Positions 1-11,783 are shown, counted from the first letter of the stretch. The stretch is DNA of 64,000 nt from Cymodocea nodosa (GCA_036874045.1 JAZBRI010000011.1:4526001-4590000); one strand, 5' to 3'. Notes: generated by a model from the sequence alone, not told the origin. Numbers and translations are program-made.

Positions 1-907
1 ATCAAGTGTTTGAAGTCTTGTATTTAACTTACCGAAAGAGCTCCTGATTTTCGGATAGTTAACTACTGTAACTTACCGAACTTTCATTTAAGCCTCTAAT
101 AGTTGTTCCTTCAAAACTGCACGTGCATAAAAACAAAACTTAAGTTTTGGATAGTTAAGCCATAACTCACCGAAATTCTCTTGAGATTTCAGATAGTTAT
201 CTTTCTAACTCTCCGAAAAATCCATCTGAACATCTGTCCGGAATTCTACATGTGGGAAAATCAATGACTTAAGTTTCGGATAGTTAAACTGTAACTCACC
301 GAAACTCTCTTGAAATTTCGGATAGTTATCTTTCTAACTCTCCGATTTTCCCTTTCAAGCTTTCAACTGTTGGCATCTCCATTTTGAACGTGCGTAATAA
401 AATGACTTAAGTTCTGGAAAGTTATGCCTATAACTTACCGAAAAACTCAAATAGTTATCTAACTCTCTGAAAAGAAAACTCGGATAGTTATCTAACTCTC
501 TGACAAGTCCTTTAAGCTTCTGTTCTGTATTTCTGCACGTGGTTTATTGAATGACTTAACTTTGGGATAGTTATACCTGTAACTCTCCGAAAAGTCTTTT
601 AAGCTTCCGGATAGTTAACTCATTAACTGTTTGATAAAATAACTCTCTGAAGGCTTTACAATTTCGGATAGTTATTCTTCTAACTATCTGATAGTATTGT
701 TGCTGTTTTAAACATACTCTTCGAACCTGTAACTGTCCGATTTTCCTGTAAGTTTAAGACAGTATTATTTGGAAACTTCTCCATCTATTCATCTGCATGG
801 AATCTGTTCTATCTGCCTTCTGATCTAATGCTGCACTGACTTAACTGTGAAATACAATATGTTTCCTCACGTGGGTTTTGCATTATCAAAATACTAGGGT
901 CCTAACA
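1..907 (-). repeat. 3' LTR of element A (partial)
   Basis: It aligns with 6771-7829 of the right LTR and ends with the same CCTAACA. It carries multiple copies of a motif pair, CGGATAGTTA followed after a short gap by TAACTCACCGA, together with ACTTAAG and CACGTG. It has one fewer copy of a 128-bp subrepeat than the right LTR. Confidence 0.9.
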
Positions 908-1297
908 ATCTCTCCCTTTTTGATAATGACAAAAACCTTTACATGTATTTCACTCCCTAGTGTATTACTATAGAATCAGTCACACAGAGAAAAAATAAAA
1001 CAGGAATTTATCAATACTATACTGACGAGAAGGGATTCTTCCCCCTAACTTTGAGCTAACTTCTCCCCCTATCTGTGTGCTGAGTTTTTCTTCTCTTTTA
1101 ATGAAATTTCTTTCAGTGCTTGCTGGAAATACTGTAAGTGACCAAATTTCCAAATTCTTCTCCCCCTTTTGTCATTATAAAAAGGTGAGGACTGTAAAAA
1201 TAAGTTTCTGTAAAAACTGATATTGACTGTATCCTACACGAGTAGGTTAGTAGAAAAACAAGCTCCCATATGGTGAGCTTGATGAAAAAAAAAAAAT
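908..1297 (-). promoter_or_regulatory. Multiple polypurine tracts of element A (3' untranslated region)
   Basis: Read on the minus strand there are four purine tracts: at 908-921 next to the 3' LTR (AAAAAGGGAGAGAT), and at 1041-1046, 1061-1070 and 1157-1170 (each with GGGGG). The tract at the LTR is the expected plus-strand primer for reverse transcription. Repeated tracts upstream of the 3' LTR are a known Sirevirus hallmark. The rest of this stretch holds no gene. Confidence 0.75.
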
Positions 1298-4200
1298 TTA
1301 AAGATCATGTAAAGAACATATTCCTAGATTTCGTCTAATATGATTAAAAGTTGATTCATTTAAAGGTTTGGTGAAAATATCTGCAAGTTGATTTTCTGTT
1401 GGCACAAACTTAAGTGAAATGTTCCCTTTCTCCACATGATCTCTTAGAAAATGATGTCTAATCTCGATATGCTTAGCTCTTGGATGAAGTATTGTATTCT
1501 TAGATAGATTGATTGCACTGCTGTTATCACAAAATATGATTGAATTCTAAATTTTCAGTCTGTAATCTGCTAGAGTTTGTTGCATCCAAAGAATTTATGC
1601 ACAACACAATCCAGTTGCAATATACTCGACTTCAGTAGTAGATAAAGCTATACAATTTTGTTTCCTACTAAACATGAGATTAAGGAACATCCAAGTAGTT
1701 GACAAGTACCACTAGTGCTTTTTCTATCAGATATGCTGCCTGCATAATCTGCATCACTATAGCCTGTTAAAATCAAACTACTATCAGCTGAGTAGAATAA
1801 TCTGAAATCTTTTGTTCCTTGTAGATATCTGAAAATCCTTTTGACTGATTTCAAATGTGATTCCTTTGGTGATGCTTGAAATCTAGCACACAAGCATACA
1901 TTGAACATAATATCTGGCATGCTAGCTGAAAGGTATAACAGGGATCCAATCATACCTCTATATTGCCTTTGATCAACTACAACACTTGAATCATCCATTT
2001 CTATTTTAATGCTTGAACTCATTGGAGTTTGCAGATTTGATGTTTTCATAACCAAATTTCTTCAACATCTCTTTGCAGTATTTTTCTTGGTTGACAAAGA
2101 TACCATTATGCATTTGATGAATCTGTAATCCTAAGAAAAACTTCAATTCTCCCATCATGCTCATTTCGAATTTATTTTTCATCAAATTCTGAAATGCATG
2201 ACAAAGATCTTCTGAAGTGGCTCCAAAGACTATATCATCAACATATATTTGAATAATCAACATGTGCACATCAAAAGTTTTGATAAACAAAGTGCTGTCC
2301 ACTTTGCCTATAGAAAAATTGTTTTCAGTTAAAAAAATTTTCAATTTCTCATACCAAGCTCTAAGTGTCTGTTTCAAACCATATAGAGCCTTTCTCAGTT
2401 TGTAGACATGATCCGGCTTGAGTTCATCTTCAAATCCAGGAGGTTGTTTAACAAACACTTCTTCCTGAATTTCTCCATTTAAGAAGGCACTTTTCACATC
2501 CATTTGAAACAATCTTATCTTCATACTACTTGCAAAGGCAAGCAACATTCTGATAGCTTCAATCCTGGCTACAGGAGCAAAAGTTTCTTCATAGTCAATA
2601 CCTTCCTATTGGTTGTAGCCTTGAGCAACTAATCGAGCTTTATTCCTGAGAATGTTCCCTTCTTCATCTAATTTGTTTTTGAAAATCCATTTAGTTCCAA
2701 TGATGGATTTTCCTATAGGTTTTTCTATTAGTTCCCACACATTGTTTTTCTGGAACTGATTTAATTCTTCCTGCATGGCCATTGTCCAATAGGTATCCTT
2801 ACAAGCTTCATCTACTGATTTTGGCTCTATTTCTGACACAAATGCACAAAAATTACAGATATCTTGTGCTTTGCTTCTAGTTTGTACCCCTTTAGATATA
2901 TTTCTAATAATTTGTTCCTTGGTATGATCAGATCTAAACTTCCAACTGTTATGATTCTGATATCTAAGGTTGAGATTCTGGTCTAACACTTGTGAATTGG
3001 TATTCTGCTTGCTTTTATCATCTTCAAAGTATTCATTTTCACTATCATCATTAATCTTCAGATTTTTGAAATTCTGGAACAGATCTTCATCAAACTGAAC
3101 ATTTATACTTTCCTCCACTCTTCTATCTTCAGTAAAATATACTCTATAAGCTTTGCTTCTCGAGGAGTAACCAACAAGTATGGTAGGTTCAAACTTAGCA
3201 TCAAACTTAGCATCAAACTTGTCTTTAGCATTTCCTGTATTTAAGACAAAACATTTGCATCTAAATGTCTTAAAATAGCCAACATTTGGAGTTTTATCGA
3301 ATCAAATTTCAAAGGGTGTCTTATTCAATATGGATCTAATGTGAGTTCTATTGGAAATGTGACAAGCTGTTCCTACAGCTTCTGCCTAGAGAAATTTAGG
3401 TAGATTTGTGGCACTTAACATAGTTCTAGCCATTTCTTGTAATGTCCTATTTTTCCTTTCCACAACTCTATTTTGAGCAGGAGTTCTAGGACAAGAGAAT
3501 TCATGCAAAATTCCAAATGAATTGTAGAGGTTTTCAAATTCATAGTTTTCAAATTCACCTCCATGATCACTTCTAATTTTCTTCACTATTAGTTCCTTCT
3601 GATTCTGAACTCTTATGTAGAAATTCCTACACTCATTGCAAGTTTCATTTTTATGTGTCAAAAATATTACCCAAGTTAATCTGGAGAAATCATCAACAAT
3701 AACAAAGGTATATTTTCAACCCCCAAGACTTGATACTTGAGAAGGACCAAACAAACCTAGATGTAGCAGTTCTAATAGACTTTTGGTGGAAACAACACTT
3801 TTGTTGTGAAGAGCAGTTCTCTTCTGCTTCCCTAGCATACACTCATTGCACACTCTATCCTTCTTAAAAGTGAGTTTAGGCAGACCCCTAACAAGATCAC
3901 CCATGGATAGCTTTCTGATATTCTTCATACTGATGTGACCAAGTCTTCTATGCCACACCCAATCGTCTTCACCAGTTGCTACCAAACAGGAATTGCTTGC
4001 ATAATTTTTACATGGAAAGTTTAATGTATATATTGAGCAATTTCTAATACTAGTAAATTTTGTTTCATTTGTGGCAGGATCAATAATGTAGCAGTTTTTA
4101 GCATTAAAAGAAACAGTATAGCCTTTATCACATAATTGTCCTACACTTAACAAATTTATTTTAATCCATTTACATGCAAGACATTCTCAATTATACCATT

Positions 4201-4399
4201 TTCAAATGTAATATTTCCTATTGCAGTTATTTTACATTTTTCATTATTTCCAAACTTAACAGATCTTGAACTTAAGTTTTTAACTAAGTCAAGAAAGCTT
4301 TTCTTACCTGTCATGTGCTTTGAGCATCCACTGTCCACAATCCATTTAGTTGAACGTGCTTGAAACTCCTTGTCACCCTACAAATCATACTGAAATTAA
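1298..4399 (-). pseudogene. pol: pol of element A: protease, integrase, reverse transcriptase, RNase H (decayed)
   Basis: Reading right to left, the protease motif D-S-G-C-S-x-H-M-T lies at about 4338. A GAG-pre-integrase with W-H-R-R-L-G-H and C-x2-C is at about 4030-3830. The integrase core with D-H-G-G-E-F is near 3560. The RT has Y-V-D-D at about 2240 with the usual K-A-L-Y-G-L-K-Q context upstream. RNase H extends to the stop at 1298-1300, ending in the typical D-I-F-T-K-P-L region. RT and RNase H are linked through a frameshift near 2050 and another near 1660. Stops and shifts around 2600, 3300 and 3710 break it further. Motifs for integration and reverse transcription survive, but no single product could be made. 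Confidence 0.88.
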
Positions 4400-4630
4400 A
4401 GCTTTTGGTACCCACATCTTCTTGGGTCCAGTAGAGTTAGTCCTTAAAACATTAAATCTATTGCCTCTTAGCAGCCACATATGACTTGATCTTTGTTTGA
4501 TGGCAAACACAATGATGCCATCTCTATAAGATCGAATCACTCCACCACAATAAGGTATTTCCTATGGTGTAGCATACCCTAGGCCATATTTATTCCCATT
4601 TGATCGTTGAGATCCTATTATTTTATTTAA

Positions 4631-5935
4631 TCATTTTTGTCCTTGAGTAAATTTACATATAGTATTTTTCAAATCTGATATAGTAGTTGATAGATTTTTA
4701 TTTTCATCTTTTAATTCACAGTTATCACAACTATACTTATCTAAATCTGATTTTAGATTCCTATTTTCAACTATAGTTGATTCTAATTCAGCAAATGAAT
4801 TTTTTAAGCAATGATTTAATCTTTTAATTTCTTGCTTAAAATCTCTACACTTCACATATAAATTATTTACAGTAGATAAAAGACTGTTTATGTCTAAATC
4901 ATCATGTTCATTTTCTGAACTAGAGGAAGTAGAGCATACCTCTTGTGCTACAAAACAAATATTGGCTGCAGCTTCTTCTTCAGAATCTGATGAATAGCAT
5001 GAAAAGCTACTGTCATCCCACGTAACTTTGAGAGCCATCTTCTTTTTTTCCTTCAATCTCTTCTTCTTATCTCCTTGATCCTCTTCTGTCTGAAATGGAC
5101 AGAAGGTCTGTATGTGCCCTTGCCTTTTACACTTGAAACATGTAGGAACAGTTCTTTTAGAGTAGCTGGGCTTATTCTTTTTCTTCATGAACTTTCTGAA
5201 ATTTCTTGTCAGCAACATGATCTCATCATCATCTGAGCTTGAAACTTCTTCTGTAGATGGAAATGCTATTTCCTTTTTCTTTTCAACTTTCTTTTCAATA
5301 GTTCCTTCTTACTCTTTCGAGTCCTTCATCTGAACTTCGTGGGCCAGAAGATTACCCAACAATTCTTCAACTGTATAGTTGTTAAGATCCTTGGAATCTT
5401 GAATAGATGTGGACTTCTGTTTCCACTCAACAATTAAGCTCCTCAAGATCTTTTGTACCTGTTCACGTGAAGAGAGCTCATTTCCCAAGCCTTTCAGACT
5501 GTTAGTGATTTCAGTAAATCTAGAAAACATTTCAGTTATGTTTTCATTATCATTCATTTTAAACAGTTCAAGTTTTCTTAAAAGAATACTGATTTTTGTA
5601 TCCTTAACCTGGCTTGTACCTTCATGAGTAACTTGAAGGATTTTTCACGCCTCATGAGCAGATTTACATGTAGATACTTTATTATATTGATAAGCAGTTA
5701 GTGCACAATAAATAGCATTCAACCCTCTAGCATCCAACTAGATGATTTTCTCATCCTCCTCAGACCAGTCCATAACATTACTGGTTGGAAGTGTAGTTCC
5801 AAGAACAACAATCTTCTAGAGCTTAACATCAGAACTCCTAAGAAAATACTCCATTCTATTCTTCCAATAGTTATAATTGGAGCCATCGAATAGGGGAGGT
5901 CTGTGGATGTTTTGTCCCTCAGCAAATTGAGCCAT
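4631..5935 (-). pseudogene. gag: gag of element A (nucleocapsid; decayed)
   Basis: The start at 5935 lies about 40 bases inside the primer-binding site and opens a typical Sirevirus gag: F-D-G-S-N-Y-x-Y-W, then a UBN2-like capsid region. A CCHC zinc knuckle (C-F-K-C-x4-G-H-x4-C) lies near 5100-5145, followed by a Lys-rich segment. The C-terminal part (about 4640-4900) is rich in Leu, Glu, Lys and Asn with a heptad-like pattern and is probably coiled coil, as known for Sirevirus gag extensions. At least four in-frame stops interrupt it, mostly where Gln or Trp is expected, which suggests C-to-T decay rather than random damage. Confidence 0.85.
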
Positions 5936-5972
5936 AAATCTAAATGGTTAAATCTTATGAAGGATTAACCTT

Positions 5973-5984
5973 GCTTTGATACCA
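5973..5984 (-). promoter_or_regulatory. Primer-binding site of element A
   Basis: The minus strand reads TGGTATCAAAGC two bases inside the 5' LTR. This is complementary to the 3' end of initiator-Met tRNA with one change from the usual TGGTATCAGAGC. It primes minus-strand DNA synthesis. Confidence 0.88.
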
Positions 5985-5986
5985 AT

Positions 5987-7829
5987 TGTTAGGATCGGTA
6001 GACTCACTAGAGGGGGGGTGAATGGTGAAAGTGTGTAATTTTTAAGTTCTTTTGATTGTTAAAACAAATGATTCAGATAGAAGTGAAATGTGATGAATTT
6101 AAACGAATGCAAAGTAGAAAAGAAAGATAACACACAGCAAGTTTTAGGTGGTTCACCAACTTGGCTAGTCCACCCCCAAGATTCACTTGGGCTTCACTAA
6201 GTGTTTCAACACTTACACACTTGCTTTCTGGTCAAAGCAAGAACCAACAACACAGAAGTTTTCAGGTATAAGCTTCAGTAAACCAACCTCTAGAGTTTTC
6301 AGGTCAAAACTCAAACCAACAACTGAATGAAGCTTTCAGGTTGAAGCCACGAACCAACAGCTTGAATCTTTCAATCAGAGTTTTGGTGCACAGAGCTTTT
6401 TCAATAGTATGTCATTAGAGTATGCTTCACTGTTTGTAGACTTGAGTGTGTTTGAAATTGGGGTGTAGCTCATTATAAAAATTCTATCTGTTGTCTATCT
6501 TCTTCTCTTAAACTCCTTGTATATATGCTAAAGGTATAACGATCATATTTTTCTTTCAACGGATGTATTCTACTGTACTTGGTAAATAATCAGACCTAAA
6601 TATAGTAAGTTACCATTCTATCTGATATTCAGTAAATAACCTTTCGAAAAATCTCAAGCTTTCGGATGGTTATAAAAATAACTTACCGAAAAGCATCCAT
6701 AACTTGCCAATTCATCACTCATGTTCTGTTCACTGAGTCACGTGAAGATTTTAAGTTGCTCACATGTAAAATCAAGTGTTCGGAGTCTTGTATTTAACTT
6801 ACCGAAAGAGCTCCTGATTTTCGGATAGTTAACTACTGTAACTTACCGAACTTTCATTTAAGCCTCTGACAGTTGTTCCTTCAAAACTGCACATGCATAA
6901 AAACAAAACTTAAGTTTCAGATAGTTAAGCCATAACTCACCGAAATTCTCTTGAGATTTCGGATAGTTATCTTTCTAACTCTCCGAAAAACCCATCTGAA
7001 CATCTGTTTGGAATTCTGCACGTGGGAAAATCAATGACTTAAGTTTCGGATAGTTAAACTGTAACTCACCGAAACTCTTTTGAAATTTCGGATAGTTATC
7101 TTTCTAACTCTCCGAAAACTTATTTGAGCATCTGTTTGGAATTCTGCACGTGGAAAATTCAATGACTTAAGTTTCGGATAGTTAAACTGTAACTCACCGA
7201 AACTCTCTTGAAATTTCGGATAGTTATCTTTCTAACTCTCCGATTTTTCCTTTTAAGCTTTCAACTACTGGCATCTCCATTTTGCACGTGTGTAATAAAA
7301 TGACTTAAGTTCCGGAAAGTTATGCCTGTAACTTACCGAAAAACTCGAATAGTTATCTAACTCTCCGAAAACAAAACTTGGATAGTTATCTAACTCTCCG
7401 ACAAGTCCTTTAAGCTTTCGTTCTATATTTCTGCACGTGGTTTATTGAATGACTTAACTTTGGGATAGTTATACTATAACTCTCCGAAAAGTCCTTTAAG
7501 CTTCCGGATAGTTAACTCCTTAACTATCCAATCATTCAATCCCCTTAACTGTCTGATAAAATAACTCTCTAAAGGCTTTACAATTTCGGATAGTTATTCT
7601 TCTAACTGTCCGATAGTATTGCTACTCTTTTAAACTTACTCTTCGGACTTGTAACTGTCTGATTTTCCTGTAAGTTTAAGACAGTATTATCTGGAAACTT
7701 CTCCATCTATTCATCTGCATGGAATCTGTTCTATCTGCCTTCTGATCTAATGCTGCACTGACTTAATTGTGAAATACAATATGTTTCCTCAAATAGGTTT
7801 TGCATTATCAAAATACTAGGGTCCTAACA
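5987..7829 (-). repeat. 5' LTR of element A with tandem subrepeats
   Basis: It is a 1843-bp LTR bounded by TG and CA. Its right half is an array of units of about 128 bp containing CACGTG, ACTTAAG and paired CGGATAGTTA / TAACTCACCGA motifs; CACGTG boxes stand at 6739, 7019, 7147, 7285 and 7434. The left half, toward gag, is R-U5-like and lacks the array. The spacing between 7019 and 7147 is exactly 128 bases, and this unit occurs only once in the 3' LTR. Confidence 0.92.
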
Positions 7830-9690
7830 CATTTTTCTTCTAGAAATATATAGGTAAATTCAGGAGGTAAATGTTTTAAATCTAAATATTGCCCATCAGA
7901 AGCTAGAGCTCCTAATTGAACATCATCATTGTCTATATTAATCTCTTCTTGATCTCCTTCTATATTTATGCTTTCACTTTCTTCTAAAGTTTTAGAATTT
8001 AGTTGTCTATTTAATTCTTCTTGAATCACATCATCTAGCATATCTCTTTCATCCTCTAAAAAGTCTATAGTATGTAAGGACATTTCTAACTCCTCAAACT
8101 TTTCTAGTTTGAAAATGTTTAATTGAGTATCCTCATTACCATATGCTAACTTCATTACTCCAGTTTTACAATTTATAACAACCCCTGATGTTGCTAAGAA
8201 TGGTCTTCCCAAAATTAAAGATGTATAATGATTCTAATGCTTAATTTGTTGGGAATCCAAAATTACAATATCAATAGGATCTATGAAGTTATTGATTTTA
8301 ATTAAGACATCCTCTATTTTTTCTCTACGGTATCATATACTTCTATCAGCTAATTGAATAACAGTCCTAATAGGGATTAAGCCTTCTAATCCTAAAAATG
8401 CAAATATATCACTCAACATAACATTTATACCTGCACCTAGGTCTATTAAGGTTCTTTCTAGAATGGTATTTCCTATGGTACATGATATAACAGGGATTCC
8501 AGGATCAAATAACTTTTTAGGAATTTGTAGCAGAAATAGAGAACTACTTTGCTCAGCTAAAAAGACTTTCCTTAAAACTTTTCGCTCTCTTTTCTTAGTA
8601 CACCAATCCTTAAGAAATTTAACACAATGTGGCATTTTCTGTAATAAGTCTAACAAAAGAATGTTAACTTGTACTTTTCCAAAAATTTCTCTATTTTTTT
8701 CTTGTTTCTCAAGAAATGTTTGTTGTAATCTTTCAGGATAGGGTGCTAATGATTGTGATTTAAAATATTCTTTTCTTTCATTTCATTTGTTTGATCATTT
8801 TTAGTCTCATTTTCAAATTTAGATTTTTCTTCAGTGATTTCTATGTTTTCAGATATTACATTTTCCTTATCATTTTGAATTTTGTTCTTATCCACCTTCA
8901 TGTTACTTTCTTTTTGAATTCTTGGTAGTATATCAGTTCCAGATCTTAATGTTATGCATACATCTTCCAAATTTTCATTACTTTCATGATGTTCTTGTAT
9001 TTCATTTTCATGATTATGATCTTCAACTATTTTTAGTTTTAAATTGCCTTCTTTAAATTCTATTACATTGATATTTTCTTATGTCTGTATATCTTGCAAA
9101 TTATGCAAATCTGTAACATTAAAGTTTTCATTTGTGTTCTCCTGTTGCATAACTTGTAATTTCATTGTAAATTCGTCTAATACTTTTAATTTTCTTTCCA
9201 AATCATCTAATCTCATTGCATTCAAGTTTTGATCAATTTTCATTATGGTTTTTTCAATTTCGTAAATGATATCAATTTTTGGTTCTGAATATGCTTCCTT
9301 ATAGTTTAATTGGTTGACTTCTTGTTGTTGACACATGTATTGTTCCAGTTTGTCCATGTTTTGCTCTAAGCTACACTCTAGTCTATCATACCTATCCCAA
9401 ACTTCCTTATCTCTCAACATATTATACATTCTAAATTGACCATCAGTTAGGTAAACTATAGGCTTCTCATACTTAGCCCTGTTATATTGAATATAATTCA
9501 TTTGTTGTCCATGTGATCTAATCATCTACAATCGTTTCAGTTTCAAACAATCAAAGATATCGTGACCTTCTAAATTGTAGAATTCACATATGTTAACTAC
9601 AGGTTTCAAAAATCTTTGAGCATAAGCATATGTCATATTCTCAATTATTGAATAAAACACACAACACTCCTCCTGCTATTAAAACAAAAT
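7830..9690 (-). pseudogene. gag-protease remnant of Athila-like Ty3/gypsy element E
   Basis: On the minus strand, 9660-9540 encodes a degenerate nucleocapsid knuckle (C-x2-Y-x4-G-H-x4-C: the second Cys is Tyr). Next comes a long Gln/Glu/Asn-rich gag tail (9525-9079) and then a lysine- and asparagine-rich linker with R-S-G-T near 8930. A retropepsin region follows (8656-8333): F-L-K-D near 8615, then L-I-D-L-G-A-G-I-N with the catalytic Asp near 8435, then L-A-D-R-S. The next segment has G-R-P-F-L-A-T at 8212, the classic second half of gypsy aspartic protease, and a loop ending L-K-H-L-P-P-E. The remnant ends abruptly at 7829/7830 where copia element A is inserted; RT and integrase would lie left of the window. 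Frames shift several times, so it is dead. Confidence 0.78.
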
Positions 9691-9821
9691 AGCACTCACA
9701 GTTGCTTAGCTTCTCAATCGCCGGCAACGGTGCTAGAAAACTTGTATTGTTTGTTAACTTCTGTTTGTTAGGTAGTACTAGAGAACTTGATTAGTTCCCT
9801 GGCAACGGCATCAGAAAACTT
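9691..9821 (-). promoter_or_regulatory. Duplicated primer-binding-site-like sequences of gypsy element E
   Basis: Two copies of a degraded tRNA-Asp-type gypsy primer site occur on the minus strand: about 9818-9801 (GATGCCGTTGCCAGGGA) and 9740-9719 (GCACCGTTGCCGGCGA). Each is preceded by AAGTTTTCT. The canonical plant gypsy site is TGGCGCCGTTGCCGGGGA. The first copy directly follows the LTR end and is probably the functional one. Confidence 0.65.
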
Positions 9822-10019
9822 GTATTGATGCAAAAGGTTAAATCAAAAAATAATTACTTTTAGAAATATACAAACAACCTTTCACACAAATTAGATATTA
9901 ATTCCAATTTGTATTTTAACTGCAAGTGTACAGTGTATATTGTATTTGTGTGCAAGTACAGGTCAAACCCATAGAGATTGAGTAAGAATTGTGTACTACT
10001 CCGATTTTTATATTGGAGT
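9822..10019 (-). repeat. 5' LTR of gypsy element E, U5-side fragment
   Basis: This is the piece of the E LTR left of the insertion of B; the rest is at 40134-41812. It contains the pattern GCAAGTGTACAG followed by GCAAGTACAGGTC, as seen at the U5 end of many plant gypsy LTRs, and aligns with 36482-36560 and with the reverse complement of 43320-43507. The last five bases (10015-10019, GGAGT) are the target duplication of B, repeated at 40129-40133. Confidence 0.8.
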
Positions 10020-11584
10020 TGTTGAGTATTTTGTTTTGATGATGTGTGCTAAATGAAAGTAATCATATTTGCTCAATTACTATTGCTTGTGAAAAGAAAT
10101 TAAAAATATCAATTAATACAGAAAAAGGTTACTGATATAAATACTTGTCTGTATTGGATCTGAAATTATACTAAGTTAATAACTAGTTGTTTCGTTGCAT
10201 TAATTTCTCATTTAACTAAATGTTAAGTTAACGTGTGTTTTTATTGAAAAGCATGATATATTTTAAAGTTATATCTTCTATATTATGTACAGTGCACATT
10301 TAGACAACTCATTAAGTTAGAAGCTTAAAGGTTAAAATAGGTCACGTGAGAACTTGTTAAGTTAGTGAGTAAAAGAAGAGACGAACTCATTAAGTTAGTG
10401 TTGTACACATGGTGAAATTATAAGTTACGAATGTTATATTGTATCATGTGAGGTGCACATGTTTAACTCATTAAGTTAACATAACTAAACGCGTTGAGTT
10501 GCTATATTGAACACTCAAGCAATGCGTTAGGTTAGCGTTATAAAACTTAAGTTGTTATTTTTGCATGTGGTAAAATTCTTATTATAAATACATTTGTTTG
10601 TTACTGGTTCGTTGAGTTATATGTAACATCACGGAGATGGTTCGTTGAGTTATTAGTAACACCACAGACTTAGTTCGTTGAGTTAGCTACAATACTTGTC
10701 ACGTGAATTGGCACATGAGGAACTCGTTAAGTTAGAAATGCTAAGTTATATATATACTTGTGTTACTCGTTTAGTTAACATTAAAGTAACGACTACTTAT
10801 TACATTGATGAATAATTTTGGACGAGAAAGTTTATTTTGCAGGAAATTTTTTAGAAATTCAGGAATGATGGTTAAAGAAAATTTGAAATCTAAACGTGGG
10901 TCAGAACGTGTGTATATCAATGAAAGAAAAAGAAAAGATGAGAAGAAGTGGAAAACTATTAGTGATTAAACGTGGAGGATATGCATGAAGTGAAGATATA
11001 GTATAAAAGGCATAGAATTCTCGTTGATCAATTATCCCTGCATACCAAAAGAAAAATCTTTTCAAGGATCAAAAACACCTCTTCGAGGAAAGCTCTCAGG
11101 TGGAAGAAAATTCAGTGAAGTAGAAAAGGTCAGATTTACGTCGCTGAAGATTTGAAGTATCAGATGGAAGAAAATTCAGTGAAGCAGAAAAGGTTAGATT
11201 TATGTCACTAAAGATTTGAAGTATCAGAAGAAAGCAAATTCAGTGAAGCAGAGAAAGACTAGATATTTGTCACTAAAGAATTGTTGAAAAGGAAAAAGAA
11301 GAAGAAGAAGAAAGATCTACAACAGGGAGAAATGTTTTAAATTCCGTAAATTAGTTTTCTCTATTTGTAGTTATGAAATTGTATAGATGAAATATGATAT
11401 CGATATATAATTGCATCTACAATTTCTGAGGAGAATTGAATTGTATATTGTAATTGAAACCTTGAATAAAAATGATTTTATGAAAACAGTGTCTCGACTT
11501 GTTTTTAATAATTGAAGTTTCAATTATAATCGAAAATGTTGAAAAACACAATTCACCCCTCTTGTGTAGCCATACGATCCTACA
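10020..11584 (+). repeat. 5' LTR of element B
   Basis: It is 1565 bp, beginning TGTTGAGTAT and ending CCTACA. It contains repeats of the type CTCGTTAAGTTAG and CGTTGAGTTA with CACGTG boxes between 10300 and 10720, then a transcription-start-like region (TATAAAAGGCA near 11000), and two or three imperfect copies of a unit of about 60 bp (GAAAATTCAGTGAAG...) at 11100-11260. Segment 10240-10560 is homologous, in sense orientation, to gypsy LTR copies 1 and 3. Confidence 0.9.
11000..11011 (+). promoter_or_regulatory. Putative TATA box of the B LTR promoter
   Basis: The AGTATAAAAGGC sequence lies about 580 bases before the LTR end and is preserved in the 3' LTR (near 39611). This is the usual position for the U3/R boundary. 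No mapped start site is available, so this is inference. Confidence 0.5.
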
Positions 11585-11586
11585 AG

Positions 11587-11598
11587 TGGTATCAATGC
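11587..11598 (+). promoter_or_regulatory. Primer-binding site of element B
   Basis: TGGTATCAATGC lies two bases after the 5' LTR and matches the initiator-Met tRNA type with one change. Confidence 0.85.
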
Positions 11599-11783
11599 TT
11601 TGAAAATAATCTTTGATATAAAATCGATACCAATTTATTTAATATCATTGCTTATTCCGCCTTCCTTGTTTTTAAACAGAAATTAATATCTAAGCATACG
11701 TTTAACCGACTTGATTTAAGGCTCAAGGTGTTTTAAAGTTTTAAATTGTTTAAAATCAAATAGGTTGAAAAATCTAAGGTAAG

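Larger units (their letters stand above)
1..7829 (-). mobile_element. Ty1/copia Sirevirus-like retrotransposon A, left LTR cut by window edge
   Basis: The order on the minus strand is complete: 5' LTR (5987-7829), tRNA-iMet-type primer site, gag with zinc knuckle, a coiled-coil-coding spacer, protease, integrase, reverse transcriptase, RNase H, several polypurine tracts and the 3' LTR (1-907, truncated by the window). Long LTRs and repeated polypurine tracts before the 3' LTR are established Sirevirus traits. The LTR begins TGTTAGGATC and ends CCTAACA. Unlike elements B and C in this window, A has only about 390 bp between pol and the 3' LTR and no third ORF. It sits inside the gypsy element E, whose gag-protease remnant resumes at 7830. 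The coding region has several stops and at least one frameshift, so it is non-autonomous. Confidence 0.92.

Noticed and set aside
1-900. Regular repeats of about 40-130 bases that might suggest a CRISPR-like or satellite array
   Set aside because: Units are imperfect, lie inside LTRs, and the same array appears in the other LTR of element A; this is LTR subrepeat structure in a plant genome.
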